DNA from: Chitinophagaceae bacterium
Lineage (GTDB): Bacteria > Bacteroidota > Bacteroidia > Chitinophagales > Chitinophagaceae
Assembly: GCA_017307735.1 (NCBI GenBank)
Contig: JAFKGR010000018.1
Coordinates: 62,001-126,000 of the forward strand
Reading direction: 5' to 3'
Length of the DNA: 64,000 nt
In this document: positions 34,061 to 43,369 of the stretch, in pieces
Layout of the letters: each line of letters begins with the position of its first letter
How positions within the stretch are numbered: position 1 is the stretch's first letter
The notes under the pieces: generated by a model
Database searches by the model: none
Told to the model about the DNA's origin: nothing
What the model saw: only the letters and a program-made list of their open reading frames with translations
Position numbers and translations under genes: made by a program

Positions 34061-34741
34061 TTGACACTTTTAGAAATTATCGGAATAACTTTTAAGGATC
34101 TCCTTAATCCGGAGTTCTATATTCAAAACGGCGGATTATGGATGGTCATCTTTATTGTGTTTGCGGAAACAGGATTATTTGTTGGTTTTTTTCTACCCGG
34201 AGATGCATTGCTTTTTGTAACAGGAATCTTCAGCAATGAAATTGTAAATACCGTTTTGTTCAAAGAAAGCAATCAGTGGATTGATCTCGGGGTACTTTGG
34301 GTAATGATAACAACGGCGGGCGTTTTAGGAAATTTCGTGGGATATTGGTTTGGCAAAAAAGGCGGGCCATTTTTGTATCAGCGAAAGGATACTTTTTTCT
34401 TCAAAAAAAAATATTTGATCCAGGCGCATGATTTTTATGAGAAAAACGGAGGATGGACCATTGTGATTGCCAGGTTCATTCCATTTATCAGAACTTTCGC
34501 TCCTATTGTAGCCGGTATCGTCAAAATGGATTACAAGAAATTTTCTTATTATAACATCGTTGGTTGCATGTCGTGGGTGGCGTCCATGTTGCTGGCGGGG
34601 CACTTCCTCCAACAATTTATAAAATCAAAATTTGGTTATGATTTGACTGAACACCTGGAAATTATTGTGCTGACAATTGTAGTTGTCACCACTTTCCCTG
34701 TCATTTATAAAGCAATCAGAACAAAAACATCAAAAGCATAA
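34061..34741 (+). CDS. DedA family membrane protein
   Basis: DedA proteins are inner-membrane proteins of the SNARE-associated/VTT superfamily, some of them undecaprenyl-phosphate or lipid flippases. The 226-residue protein has the typical FAETGLFVGFFLPGDALLF, a GYWFGKKGGPFLY region and IARFIPFIRTFAPIVAGIVK with the conserved Arg residues. The frame starts with TTG (34061), which aligns with the family N-terminus (MTLLEIIGITFKDLLNPEFY). Confidence 0.9.
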   Translation: MTLLEIIGITFKDLLNPEFYIQNGGLWMVIFIVFAETGLFVGFFLPGDALLFVTGIFSNEIVNTVLFKESNQWIDLGVLWVMITTAGVLGNFVGYWFGKKGGPFLYQRKDTFFFKKKYLIQAHDFYEKNGGWTIVIARFIPFIRTFAPIVAGIVKMDYKKFSYYNIVGCMSWVASMLLAGHFLQQFIKSKFGYDLTEHLEIIVLTIVVVTTFPVIYKAIRTKTSKA

Positions 34742-34804
34742 TTTATTTTTAAAGCAGGTGCCTTTTATAACTCCTCGCTGTTAATTACCGAAATTTGTAA
34801 GTGC

Positions 34805-35410
34805 ATGAAGGCTTCGGATTTTATTTTAATATTCAAAAAAAGTATCGGGGATTATCATCAGAAAGATGATATAAACGCTATTGCGAAAAATCCTTTTGAT
34901 AAAGGTTCACTTGAATTTTTGCTTTATGAAAAAAACTGGATTGATACGGTTCAGTGGCATTTGGAAGATCTGATTCGAAATCCGGAAATTGATCCCGCAG
35001 AAGGGATGACTCTGAAAAGACGTATTGATAAACTGAATCAGAAAAGAACAGATATCGTAGAATTTATTGACGCTTATTTTTTGAACAAATACAAAGACGT
35101 AGTTGCAAATAAATCTGCCACCATCAATACAGAAAGTCCGGCGTGGGCCATTGATCGGTTATCTATTCTCCAATTAAAAATCTATCACATGAAACTGGAG
35201 TCGCAGAGAGCAGATGCATCGCAAAATCATCGACAGCAATGCCTTCAAAAACTTGAAGTACTGTTGACACAGGAGTCAGACCTTTCTTTGGCCATTGATG
35301 AGCTTATTGATAAGATTTCGCAAGGAAAAAAAGTCATGAAAGTGTATAAGCAAATGAAGATGTACAATGATGAGGAAACCAATCCGGTTTTATACACAAG
35401 AAAATTATGA
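34805..35410 (+). CDS. DUF4254 domain protein
   Basis: The 201-residue, all-helical product matches the DUF4254 family as I recall it: FLLYEKNWIDTVQWHLED, INTESPAWAIDRLSILQLKI and VMKVYKQMKMYNDEETNP are typical. Function unknown. These genes usually accompany a family-9 glycosyltransferase in Bacteroidota, as here, where the stop overlaps the next start by 4 bp. A role in surface glycan or lipopolysaccharide building is therefore likely but unproved. Confidence 0.9.
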   Translation: MKASDFILIFKKSIGDYHQKDDINAIAKNPFDKGSLEFLLYEKNWIDTVQWHLEDLIRNPEIDPAEGMTLKRRIDKLNQKRTDIVEFIDAYFLNKYKDVVANKSATINTESPAWAIDRLSILQLKIYHMKLESQRADASQNHRQQCLQKLEVLLTQESDLSLAIDELIDKISQGKKVMKVYKQMKMYNDEETNPVLYTRKL

Positions 35411-36459
35411 AAACGAATGTGAAGAATATCCTGGTGCTGCGTTTCTCTTCACTTGGAGATGTGGCCATGACTGTACCAGTGATGAAACTTCTTCTCGATC
35501 AACATCCTGAAATTTCTGTAACATTCGTCTCTCAACCTGCATTTGAACCGCTGTTTGAGGGTATTCAAAAAATCCATTTTGTCGGGTTGGATATCAAAAA
35601 CGAATTCAAAGGATTAAGTGGCCTTGCCAGGGCTGCAAAAATTATCAATAAAATTCCCTTTGATGCCGTTGCAGATTTGCACGATGTAATCAGGACAAAA
35701 ATTATCCGGCAATTTTTTCGCGGTGTTCCGGTTTCGATCATTGACAAAGGAAGAAAAGAAAAAAAAGAACTAACACGTTATCCTGACAAAATATTTCGCC
35801 ATCTAAAATCCACCTTTCAACGATATGCTGATGTTTTTTCCAAATTAGGATTTCCTGTATATCTCAATAATCAGCCCCCGCCATATCATCGCTCAACACA
35901 AAAAGAGGAGATAAAAAAAACTTTCAATATCAATACAAAAGAATTAAACTTTATCGGAGTAGCGCCTTTTGCGAAGCATCCAATGAAAATGTATCCGTTT
36001 GAAAAGATGGAAAAAGTAATCAATACACTCGCTGAAAATCCTTCTAATTTCATCATCCTGTTTGGCAGTAAAAATGAATTGGCTTCCCTAAAAAAGTTTG
36101 CAAATAAAAAAAACATTGCAATCCTTCCTGACCATACATTCTCAGATGAATTAAAAATTATATCACAACTGGATGTAATGTTATCTATGGATTCTGCGAA
36201 TATGCATCTCGCTTCGTTGTATGGCATACCGGTGGTTTCTGTTTGGGGAGGTACCCATCCATTCGCCGGATTTTACGGATGGGGGCAGGATTTGAAAAAT
36301 GCAATACAGACGGAACTGCCATGCAGGCCTTCATCTGTTTACGGAAATAAACCATGCCCTGTACATGGGAAAGAAGGTTGCATGAGTTACATTATCCCGC
36401 AAATGATCACAGATAAAATAAATGAAGTACTGAACAGTAAATTTGATTTTAATTCATAG
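35407..36459 (+). CDS. Glycosyltransferase family 9 (heptosyltransferase-like)
   Basis: A GT-B fold enzyme that would add a heptose or related sugar to the LPS core at the inner face of the membrane. The 350-residue protein opens with NILVLRFSSLGDVAMTVPVM, the GT9 signature, and the donor-binding half has GVAPFAKHPMKMYPFEKM and MLSMDSANMHLASLYGIPV then VSVWGGTHPFAGFYGWG. The cysteine-rich end (PCRPSSVYGNKPCPVHGKEG) is common in this Bacteroidota subgroup. Translationally coupled to DUF4254. Confidence 0.92.
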   Translation: MKTNVKNILVLRFSSLGDVAMTVPVMKLLLDQHPEISVTFVSQPAFEPLFEGIQKIHFVGLDIKNEFKGLSGLARAAKIINKIPFDAVADLHDVIRTKIIRQFFRGVPVSIIDKGRKEKKELTRYPDKIFRHLKSTFQRYADVFSKLGFPVYLNNQPPPYHRSTQKEEIKKTFNINTKELNFIGVAPFAKHPMKMYPFEKMEKVINTLAENPSNFIILFGSKNELASLKKFANKKNIAILPDHTFSDELKIISQLDVMLSMDSANMHLASLYGIPVVSVWGGTHPFAGFYGWGQDLKNAIQTELPCRPSSVYGNKPCPVHGKEGCMSYIIPQMITDKINEVLNSKFDFNS

Positions 36460-36498
36460 CAAAATAATTACAATTAAAATTTAGAAAATAGAAAAATC

Positions 36499-37131
36499 TT
36501 GCAACCACTTTCCCTGACATATTCGTTCTTCAAAAATATTTTTCATTTTTTTCTGTTGTTCATTGCCCTATTGATTTTTTCAAATGCAGAATCACAGCCT
36601 GTCAAAGTACAGGTTTCGTATGTAGCAAAATTTAACCGTTCCGGCGGGGATACCATTTATTATGATCAGGGCAGAAAGTTAAGCTGGCGCGACTTTAGAG
36701 GGACTCCTGTACAAAATACATTTGAAGCTGCATTGACTTCATCCGGATATGCATACGATGCGGGCATAGAATTTTCTGACAAAGAAATTTTGCTCAGAAT
36801 CGGAGTCTTCTCATTTTTCACAAAACACAATTCGTGGAAACGGCATAATATAAATGACAGTTTCCATTTAGAACATGAACAACACCACTTCGATATTACT
36901 TATCTCGGAGCATTGAATTTTATCAAAGAAATTCAGCGCACACATTTTACCGTAGAAAACTATGGACAGCAACTGAGAGCTATTTTTAAAAAATCTTATT
37001 TGGAAAATAATCAATGGCAGGATCAATACGATAAAGAAACATCACACAGTGTAAACGTGGTGCAGCAAACTGAATGGAACAAAAAAATAAATGGTTTACT
37101 CGCCAATGCCGCGCCGGGCGCGAATCTATAG
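36499..37131 (+). CDS. Secreted DUF922-like putative zinc peptidase
   Basis: The 210-residue product has a hydrophobic N-terminal segment (FFLLFIALLIFSNAESQP), a probable signal peptide cut near residue 33. The mature part has KLSWRDFRGTPVQ, the segment that marks DUF922, and a metal site HLEHEQHHFDITYLGAL with the HExxH-like HEQHH. It should act in the periplasm or at the cell surface. The start is TTG at 36499; no ATG lies in frame before the signal peptide. It follows GT9 by 39 bp. Confidence 0.8.
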   Translation: MQPLSLTYSFFKNIFHFFLLFIALLIFSNAESQPVKVQVSYVAKFNRSGGDTIYYDQGRKLSWRDFRGTPVQNTFEAALTSSGYAYDAGIEFSDKEILLRIGVFSFFTKHNSWKRHNINDSFHLEHEQHHFDITYLGALNFIKEIQRTHFTVENYGQQLRAIFKKSYLENNQWQDQYDKETSHSVNVVQQTEWNKKINGLLANAAPGANL

Positions 37132-37262
37132 GCACAAGTTAAATCCGTTTCTTTCTCTTTTTATTTAACACCGACGAGGGTCTCACTGTTTACGTTACGT
37201 TAAAACACCTTCGTCTTCGATGATACTTTAGTACGTTTTCCCCGACAGAGGACGTCTAACAA

Positions 37263-37270
37263 TACCTTTG
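37263..37270 (+). promoter_or_regulatory. TAnnTTTG promoter box (TACCTTTG)
   Basis: Matches the Bacteroidota -7 element, 29 bp before the TonB-dependent receptor start. Confidence 0.6.
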
Positions 37271-37299
37271 CACTCCATTAATTCTTAAATAGTTATTGA

Positions 37300-39864
37300 A
37301 TGAAATATTTACTCTGCGTTTTTCTGACATTTATTGGTTTCAATTTAAAAGCGCAAGTAGAAAAAGAACCTTTGCCTGCACAAAATAATACTCAGATTGT
37401 TTTAACAGGCAAAAATACCGTTCTCGGAAAAGTTCTTGAACTCGGTTCTGACAAACCTCTCGAAGCTGCTTCTGTTCAGCTATTCTCATTAATAAAAGAT
37501 CCGTTCACCAAAAAACAAAAAGATTCTTTAATTGCAGTGATGCTCACCAAACCCAATGGTGATTTTAGTTTCAGCAACATCCCCACAGAAGATTCATTGA
37601 AACTGGTAGTATCTTCTGTCGGTCATTCTGCATCTTCCTTTAAATTTCATTTTAAGAATTCAGATGAACCCCAGCGCTACGATGTGGGCAATATCATCAT
37701 GGTAAGAGAAGCTCAGAAATTGCAGGGCATTGTCATAACGGCTGCCACACCTCCCATGAGAATGGGTATTGATAAAAAAATCTTTGATGTATCGCAAAGC
37801 CTTACTGCACAAGGCGGAACGGCTGTTGATGCTTTAAAAACAATTCCATCTGTTTCGGTGGACCTGAATGGAAATGTTGAATTCAGAAATTCAACTCCGA
37901 CAATATTCGTTGATGGGAGGCCAACCATTCTGACGCTCGACCAGATCCCTTCGGAAAATATCGACAGGATTGAATTGATATCCAATCCTTCGGCAAAATA
38001 CGATGCCAGCAGCAGTGGAGGAATTATCAATATTATTCTTAAGAAAAACAAGCGCCAGGGTTTCAATGGAATTGTTTCTGTTGCCGGCGGCACACCCAGT
38101 GTTTTCAACAGCAATGTAAGCCTGAACCTGAGGCAGAATAAATTCAACTTTTTTGTCACCGGTGGTTATCACACATCAGGCGGTGTAACCAAAGGGAGCA
38201 GTGAAAGGACAAACAAAGAAAATGGAATAGCTACTGACTATTTCAAACAGGAATCTGCCAATCATCGCCACAGGCAGTTCAAATCTTTGCGCGGCGGTTT
38301 AGATTTCTTCGTGGACAACAGAAACATTCTGACTATTTCTCAGGGAATTGTTCAGGGAGATTTCAATAACGAGGAAGAGCAAGATCAAAGATATATGGAT
38401 GTTAATAAAAACCTGACCAGATTGGGACTAAGGACTTCTGATGAGGTATTTGGTTTCAGGCGAAATAACAGTCAGCTAAATTACACGCATAAATTTCCAC
38501 ACGACGGCGAAGAACTGGATGCAAGTGTGAATGTAAATTATGGAAAAGTGCATGACAACACCAATATTGCCAACTCATTTTTTCTCCCGGATAATACGCC
38601 CGACGGCCTGGCACAATTGGTAAGAAATCAGGGTTCGAACAATAACAACCAGTGGACTACGCAGATAGATTATACAAATCCAATAAATGACAACAAGAAA
38701 ATAGAAGCCGGATTGCGCAGTTATATTAATAATTACGAAAGTCTTTTTAATACATTTTCTGTCAATGGCAGTGTAGAAACCAAATTGCCGCTCAGCAATC
38801 ACTACAAATACACTGAACAGGTGCAGGCAGCCTACTTTACCTATACAGACAAAATCGGTAAATTCGGTTATCAATTGGGATTGCGGGGCGAGTATTCTAA
38901 TTTTGACGGAACGCTGATCGACAGCGCTCAAAAATTTGGGTATAAATATCCCTCAGGCCTCAAAACACTTTGGAATGGACTTTTCCCGAGTATCTTTCTT
39001 TCTGAAAAAATATCGGACAATGATGAATTGCAAATCAATTACAGCCGCAGGATCAGGCGACCCAATTTCTGGCAATTGAATCCTTTCATCGACATCAATG
39101 ATCCGCTGAACATTCAACAAGGTAATCCTGCATTAAAACCCGAATTCAAGAATTCATTTGAATTCAACTATTCAAAAACATACGGAGCCGGCAACAACCT
39201 GCTGGCAACTATTTATTACAGGACATCTCAAAATGACATCACACAATACAGCGATACCCTGACAACCGATCAATTCAAACAATTAAATAATTCAGCAGTT
39301 GATCCCAATGCCATTCTCAACACATTTATCAATGCAAACAGTAAAAGCAATCTTGGGCTTGAACTGACGCTTCAACAGAAAGTATTCACAGGATTCAGCA
39401 TCACGCCCTCTCTCAGCATGCAATATCAAAAAGTGAATGCACAGGTAAATAATTTGGACCTGAGCAACACCGGATTTAACTGGAGATCAAAACTGCAGGT
39501 CAATTATAAAATAACTACACCGGATCCCTCTTTATGGAATAATTTCTCATTTCAGATGAATGGTGTTTATCAGTCGCCCAACGTAATTCCACAGGGAAAA
39601 CGCCTTCACAGATACAGGATAGATATTGCCCTCAGAAAAGATTTCCTGAAAAACAACAGCGGTTCACTTGTTCTGGGAATCAACGACCTGTTCAATAGCG
39701 ATCATCGTGGAATTATTTATGACACTCCTTCGTTTTATCAGGAAAGTTATAGCAGATGGAGCGTACGTAGTTTCAAATTGACTTTCTCCTATAAATTTGG
39801 GAACTCCGATTTCAAAATATTCAACAAAAAGAATAATAACCACGACGAGGATTCCGACGGTTAG
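37300..39864 (+). CDS. TonB-dependent receptor, outer-membrane beta-barrel family
   Basis: Outer-membrane transporter of 854 residues. Order: signal peptide (MKYLLCVFLTFIGFNLKA), a carboxypeptidase-regulatory-like domain (about 36-120; GKVLELGSDKPLEAASV), the plug (GGTAVDALKTIPSVSVDLNG; SNPSAKYDASSSGGIINIIL), then a large beta-barrel. IRRPNFWQLNPFIDINDPLN and GNPALKPEFKNSFEFNYS are typical of the OMP_b-brl_3 group. No SusD-like partner is next to it, so it is not a classical Sus system; the cargo is unknown. Confidence 0.94.
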   Translation: MKYLLCVFLTFIGFNLKAQVEKEPLPAQNNTQIVLTGKNTVLGKVLELGSDKPLEAASVQLFSLIKDPFTKKQKDSLIAVMLTKPNGDFSFSNIPTEDSLKLVVSSVGHSASSFKFHFKNSDEPQRYDVGNIIMVREAQKLQGIVITAATPPMRMGIDKKIFDVSQSLTAQGGTAVDALKTIPSVSVDLNGNVEFRNSTPTIFVDGRPTILTLDQIPSENIDRIELISNPSAKYDASSSGGIINIILKKNKRQGFNGIVSVAGGTPSVFNSNVSLNLRQNKFNFFVTGGYHTSGGVTKGSSERTNKENGIATDYFKQESANHRHRQFKSLRGGLDFFVDNRNILTISQGIVQGDFNNEEEQDQRYMDVNKNLTRLGLRTSDEVFGFRRNNSQLNYTHKFPHDGEELDASVNVNYGKVHDNTNIANSFFLPDNTPDGLAQLVRNQGSNNNNQWTTQIDYTNPINDNKKIEAGLRSYINNYESLFNTFSVNGSVETKLPLSNHYKYTEQVQAAYFTYTDKIGKFGYQLGLRGEYSNFDGTLIDSAQKFGYKYPSGLKTLWNGLFPSIFLSEKISDNDELQINYSRRIRRPNFWQLNPFIDINDPLNIQQGNPALKPEFKNSFEFNYSKTYGAGNNLLATIYYRTSQNDITQYSDTLTTDQFKQLNNSAVDPNAILNTFINANSKSNLGLELTLQQKVFTGFSITPSLSMQYQKVNAQVNNLDLSNTGFNWRSKLQVNYKITTPDPSLWNNFSFQMNGVYQSPNVIPQGKRLHRYRIDIALRKDFLKNNSGSLVLGINDLFNSDHRGIIYDTPSFYQESYSRWSVRSFKLTFSYKFGNSDFKIFNKKNNNHDEDSDG

Positions 39865-39884
39865 GATAATAAATTATGTTATAA

Positions 39885-39914
39885 AAAAAGACGGAAATAA
39901 ATTCCGTCTTTTTT
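39885..39914. terminator. Bidirectional intrinsic terminator
   Basis: AAAAAGACGGAA and TTCCGTCTTTTT form a 12-bp stem with a 5-nt loop between the convergent TonB receptor and malate dehydrogenase genes. A run on one side and T run on the other serve both strands. Confidence 0.9.
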
Positions 39915-39933
39915 AGTGTTCAAAGAATTCCAA

Positions 39934-40860
39934 TCAGAATTTCAAACTTGCATTTACACTCCGTACTTTTTCTGCACTCTTTGCAAAGGCATCCTTTTCT
40001 GCATCATCCAGTTTTAATTGATAAATGCTTTCCCATCCTTTTCTTCCCAAAACAACAGGTACACCAAGACAAATATCTTTTTGTCCATATTCACCCTCCA
40101 GATAAACACTGCATGGAATCATTTTCTTTTCATCTCTCAGCACAGATTCTGCAATCATTGCACATGCTGCACCGGGTGCATACCAGGCACTGGTTCCAAT
40201 GAGTTTGGTCAAAGTTGCACCGCCTACTCTTGTATCGGCTGCTACTTTATCCAGGGCGGCGGGTTCGAGGATTTCACTTACCGGTATGCTGTTATAAGTT
40301 GCCAGCCTTGTCAGAGGAATCATGGTAGTGTCTCCATGACCGCCAATCACATCTGCATTCAAATCGTGAGAAGAGCAGTGAAGAGCCTGCGAAAGATAAT
40401 ATCTGAACCGGCTGCTATCCAAAGCGCCACCCATTCCGATTACTCTGTGTTTGGGAAGGCCATTTGCTTTCAAAGTAAGGTAGGCCATAGAATCCATCGG
40501 ATTGCTGATGATAATGAAAATTGCATCGGGAGATTGTTCCAGAATCTTTTTGGTAACATCTTTCACAATGTTGGAATTGATTCCCACCAGCTCTTCACGC
40601 GACATTCCGGGTTTCCTTGGAATTCCAGAAGTCACTACTACCAGATCGCTTCCGGCAGTCTTTGTATAATCATTTGTGCTACCGGTAATACGAGTGTCGC
40701 TCCCAAGCCAGACAGAACTCTGCATCATATCGATTGCTTTGCCTTCAGTGACACCTTCTTTAATATCCAGCATCACCAGTTCATCACACAACTCTTTGCG
40801 AGCTATGTTATCTGCACAGGTAGCACCCACGGCTCCTGCACCTACTACAGTTACTTTCAT
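39934..40860 (-). CDS. mdh: Malate dehydrogenase (LDH-like)
   Basis: Interconverts malate and oxaloacetate in the TCA cycle with NAD. The start is taken at ATG 40858-40860 (MKVTVVGAGAVGATCADNIA), giving 308 residues; the longer frame adds 12 AT-coded residues. Motifs: Rossmann GAGAVGATCA, substrate-specificity loop SGIPRKPGMSREEL, IISNPMDSMAYL (Met at the position after Asn-Pro), and catalytic IGGHGDTTMIPL. It has its own promoter box and shares a terminator. Confidence 0.96.
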   Translation of the reverse strand: MKVTVVGAGAVGATCADNIARKELCDELVMLDIKEGVTEGKAIDMMQSSVWLGSDTRITGSTNDYTKTAGSDLVVVTSGIPRKPGMSREELVGINSNIVKDVTKKILEQSPDAIFIIISNPMDSMAYLTLKANGLPKHRVIGMGGALDSSRFRYYLSQALHCSSHDLNADVIGGHGDTTMIPLTRLATYNSIPVSEILEPAALDKVAADTRVGGATLTKLIGTSAWYAPGAACAMIAESVLRDEKKMIPCSVYLEGEYGQKDICLGVPVVLGRKGWESIYQLKLDDAEKDAFAKSAEKVRSVNASLKF

Positions 40861-40898
40861 GAGAAAAAAATTATTGTATAAAAAAAATATTTTCAACG

Positions 40899-40906
40899 CA
40901 AAGGTA
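40899..40906 (-). promoter_or_regulatory. TAnnTTTG promoter box of mdh (TACCTTTG)
   Basis: Reads TACCTTTG on the minus strand, 38 bp before the mdh start at 40860. Confidence 0.6.
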
Positions 40907-40980
40907 AATAATGAGAAACGAGTGGGGAATATTAAAATTGAACCAGAGACAATCTGACAATCTTTAATAAAACAAAACTT

Positions 40981-41250
40981 TTATATCCTGACTATGCTGA
41001 ACTTTTTGAACACCGGATAGGCAATAATCTCGACATTCACACTTTTGACTTGTGCTTTTTCAGGTCCATGATGGCACCATTCAATCAATTTATCAATGGC
41101 TCCATTTTCACCCTGGGCAACAATCTCCACAAAATCATTTTTATTCATTACTTCTCCTTTTAGTCCAAGGCTTTCAGCGACTTCTTTTGTATTTGCCCTG
41201 AAAGAAACCCCTTGTACTTTACCTGTTACGGTAATTCTGACTGTCTTCAT
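40981..41250 (-). CDS. Acylphosphatase
   Basis: A small cytoplasmic enzyme that hydrolyses acyl phosphates. With the ATG at 41248-41250 (MKTVRITVTGKVQGVSFR) it has 89 residues, the normal length; the longer frame to 41298 is not needed. The catalytic Arg is in the VQGVSFRANT loop, and the catalytic Asn and following strand are in GEVMNKNDFVEIVAQGE. The end (IIAYPVFKKFSIV) is typical. Single gene, 75 bp upstream of the mdh promoter box. Confidence 0.92.
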   Translation of the reverse strand: MKTVRITVTGKVQGVSFRANTKEVAESLGLKGEVMNKNDFVEIVAQGENGAIDKLIEWCHHGPEKAQVKSVNVEIIAYPVFKKFSIVRI

Positions 41251-41377
41251 TAATTCAGGATTATCATTATTTATAGTTGGTTTACGGTACAAATACATCG
41301 TAAAATTACGAACACTCCGGTAAATACATTTTTTTAAAACTGGTCAATATTGCTCTTGTACCGCTACAGAAGGCTTA

Positions 41378-41385
41378 TACCTTTG
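41378..41385 (+). promoter_or_regulatory. TAnnTTTG box of a candidate small transcript
   Basis: TACCTTTG with a TTG at 41356-41358, about 19 bp upstream, matching the spacing of the -33/-7 elements of Bacteroidota. No protein gene follows on the plus strand for 900 bp. Confidence 0.5.
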
Positions 41386-41391
41386 TATTCA

Positions 41392-41662
41392 TAAACGGTA
41401 CATAAAAATACCGGAATAAAATCCAAAATCTTCTGAAAAAATCAGAACCAGGAATCCAGAAAAAACCAAATCCAAATCAGAACTGAAAAACTGAACCAAA
41501 TCCAAAATCCTAAAAGGGAGTAAAATCCCCGGAAAAACGACATGAACCTTGTCCTTTGAAAACGTTGTAACCTATGGAAACCAAAAGAAAGTTTAAACCT
41601 GAAAAACCACAAACCCAGGGTTAAATGAATTAAAAAGGGCCGGAGAAATCCGGCCTTTTTTA
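41392..41662 (+). ncRNA. Candidate non-coding RNA or tiny-peptide transcript
   Basis: The stretch is bounded by a promoter-like box and a clear intrinsic terminator but has no normal ORF. It is A-rich, with small hairpins (TTCTGA/TCAGAA near 41431; GGGA/TCCC near 41516) and repeated AACCAAATCC words. The longest convincing start on this strand is a 16-codon frame at 41574-41624 (METKRKFKPEKPQTQG). It shows no match to RNase P, SRP, tmRNA or 6S features that I can recognise. Confidence 0.4.
41632..41662 (+). terminator. Intrinsic terminator
   Basis: GGCCGGA (41638-41644) and TCCGGCC (41649-41655) form a 7-bp GC-rich stem with a GAAA loop, followed by TTTTTTATTT. An A run precedes it, so it may work on both strands. 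Confidence 0.85.
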
Positions 41663-42299
41663 TTTCAGGCAGCTCAAATAAAATTTTAAAGTGAGAAATC
41701 ATTGTTTAAATAAAATATCAGGCTCACTACGATCAAAAATCATCGTTTTCTTTCGCGCAAATTCTGAAAGCACTTGCAAAAGTCATAATAAACATTATTT
41801 TTGCATTGAGGTTACTATTTATTCCTGTTAAGGAAAAGTTCACCTCCCCCAATATCTTCTGAATATTCTTCCGCTGAATTCCTATTAAAACATTTGTAAT
41901 ACCCCATCCCTTAGTAAGACCATTATTTCCAGTAGTCTATTGAAAAAAATGTTTACCATTTTTCAACTCTAAAACTACAAAAATGAAAGGTTTTTACTCG
42001 TCATTTCTTAGGTGTTTTTTCCTGTACTCATCAGGAATTCACCTTCCAGACTCCCCCATTTCGAACCCTAAAAAAAGGGTGCGTATCTCACCGGAAATCG
42101 AATTATATTTTCCAGACAAAATTTAGGTGAACTTGGTGTGATCAAACCGCAAACTTGTTTTCAAACAGGTATTAGCTGATTTAAAACCTGGTTGTTTAAC
42201 CAGATAATCACGTTTTTTTCTCGAAAATTCATAAAAAAAGTAATTAAAATTTTATCACAGAACCAACAACAAAATTTCAAAATCAAAAAATAATTAGTC
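41663..42299. other. Intergenic region before the T9SS protein gene
   Basis: No gene supported. A short hairpin (ACCCT/AGGGT around 42066-42080) is present. The region should contain the promoter and leader of the gene at 42300. Confidence 0.4.
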
Positions 42300-43301
42300 A
42301 TGTATTTAAGTATATTTTCAAAAATTAAAAAGAATGCTAAACAAATAGCAATTCCATTAGCGATATTATTTATCGTAACATTTGCAAACAATGCAAACGC
42401 CCAATGCCCTGTCGTTGATAAAGTAACCTTAATAGACAGTGTGACTCCTTCCGGTTGTTTCATTGCTATTGTTGCCGAATATCATCCGGTTTCAAGCGGA
42501 GAAAGTTCCATGTTAATAAAATATAGCACGGATAGCACCAACTGGTCAGATTTAAATGCAGGTTGCATGGGCGACTTAAAAGGTTTAGGAGCCGGTACTC
42601 CGGTTAAAAATGTTATTTTAACTAACGTTCCATGTTCAGCACCGAGCCTTTATGTTTTAATGGAGTCTCATTCTAACGGAACCTGTGGTGGTAATGCTTG
42701 TAGCTCAACCACAACTTTAATACAAAATCCTGAAGGAGGCCCGACTCCTGTTAAACTTTCAGACTTTGAAGTCCTGGCACAAGGTCAATCTGCAAAAATA
42801 TTGTGGTCAACAGCTACCGAATCAAACAATAAAGGATTCGATGTTGAAAGAAGCAATGACGGGAAAAACTGGTCAAGTATTGGTTTTGTATCCTCTTCTT
42901 CTGAAAGCGGAAGCAGCAGCATTACCCTGAATTATCAGTTTACCGATGGTAATCCTGCAAACGGTGTAAACTACTATCGTTTAAAACAAATTGATTTCGA
43001 TGGCAGATACGAATTCAGCCCGGTAAGGGTAGCCCGTTTCGGAGAAATCAACTCAATGAATGTATTTCCAAATCCATTCAACAATGGTTTCACAGCTTCA
43101 TTCTCTGCCAACAAAACCGCAGACGCAAATATGATTATCAGAAATACACTTGGGCAACCGGTGATGCAAAGAACAATCCAGGCCGTTAAAGGAAGTAATT
43201 CAGTAAATATCAGTAATCTCTCTTCTCTCAAACCAGGGATTTACTATATCAATATTACCAATGACGATATCAATTATAATATCAAATTGCAAAAGCAGTA
43301 G
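42300..43301 (+). CDS. Secreted protein with type IX sorting domain
   Basis: The 333-residue protein has a long signal peptide (lysine-rich start, hydrophobic stretch to ANNANAQ, about residue 35), a Cys-rich domain (residues 36-145) of unknown role, and then a fibronectin-like segment (VKLSDFEVLAQGQSAKILWS, with NNKGFDVERSNDGKNW and YYRLKQIDFDGRYEFSPV). The last 75 residues are a type A T9SS sorting domain: VFPNPFNNGFTASF, GQPVMQ, and LKPGIYYINI before KLQKQ. It should be exported by the type IX system and attached to or released from the cell surface. Confidence 0.9.
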   Translation: MYLSIFSKIKKNAKQIAIPLAILFIVTFANNANAQCPVVDKVTLIDSVTPSGCFIAIVAEYHPVSSGESSMLIKYSTDSTNWSDLNAGCMGDLKGLGAGTPVKNVILTNVPCSAPSLYVLMESHSNGTCGGNACSSTTTLIQNPEGGPTPVKLSDFEVLAQGQSAKILWSTATESNNKGFDVERSNDGKNWSSIGFVSSSSESGSSSITLNYQFTDGNPANGVNYYRLKQIDFDGRYEFSPVRVARFGEINSMNVFPNPFNNGFTASFSANKTADANMIIRNTLGQPVMQRTIQAVKGSNSVNISNLSSLKPGIYYINITNDDINYNIKLQKQ

Positions 43302-43327
43302 TTAAAAAAAGGTAAGCTTTGAACTTT

Positions 43328-43358
43328 GCCGTCCGGTATTCTGCCGGACGGCTTTTTT
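43328..43358 (+). terminator. Intrinsic terminator of the T9SS protein gene
   Basis: GCCGTCCGG and CCGGACGGC form a perfect 9-bp stem with a 7-nt loop followed by TTTTTT, 27 bp after the stop codon. Confidence 0.93.
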
Positions 43359-43369
43359 ATAACCGGGCT

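Noticed and set aside
41442..41702. Minus-strand 86-codon frame of mostly Phe, Trp and Leu
   Set aside because: It crosses the terminator and consists of antisense A-rich repeats. No signal of selection is visible.
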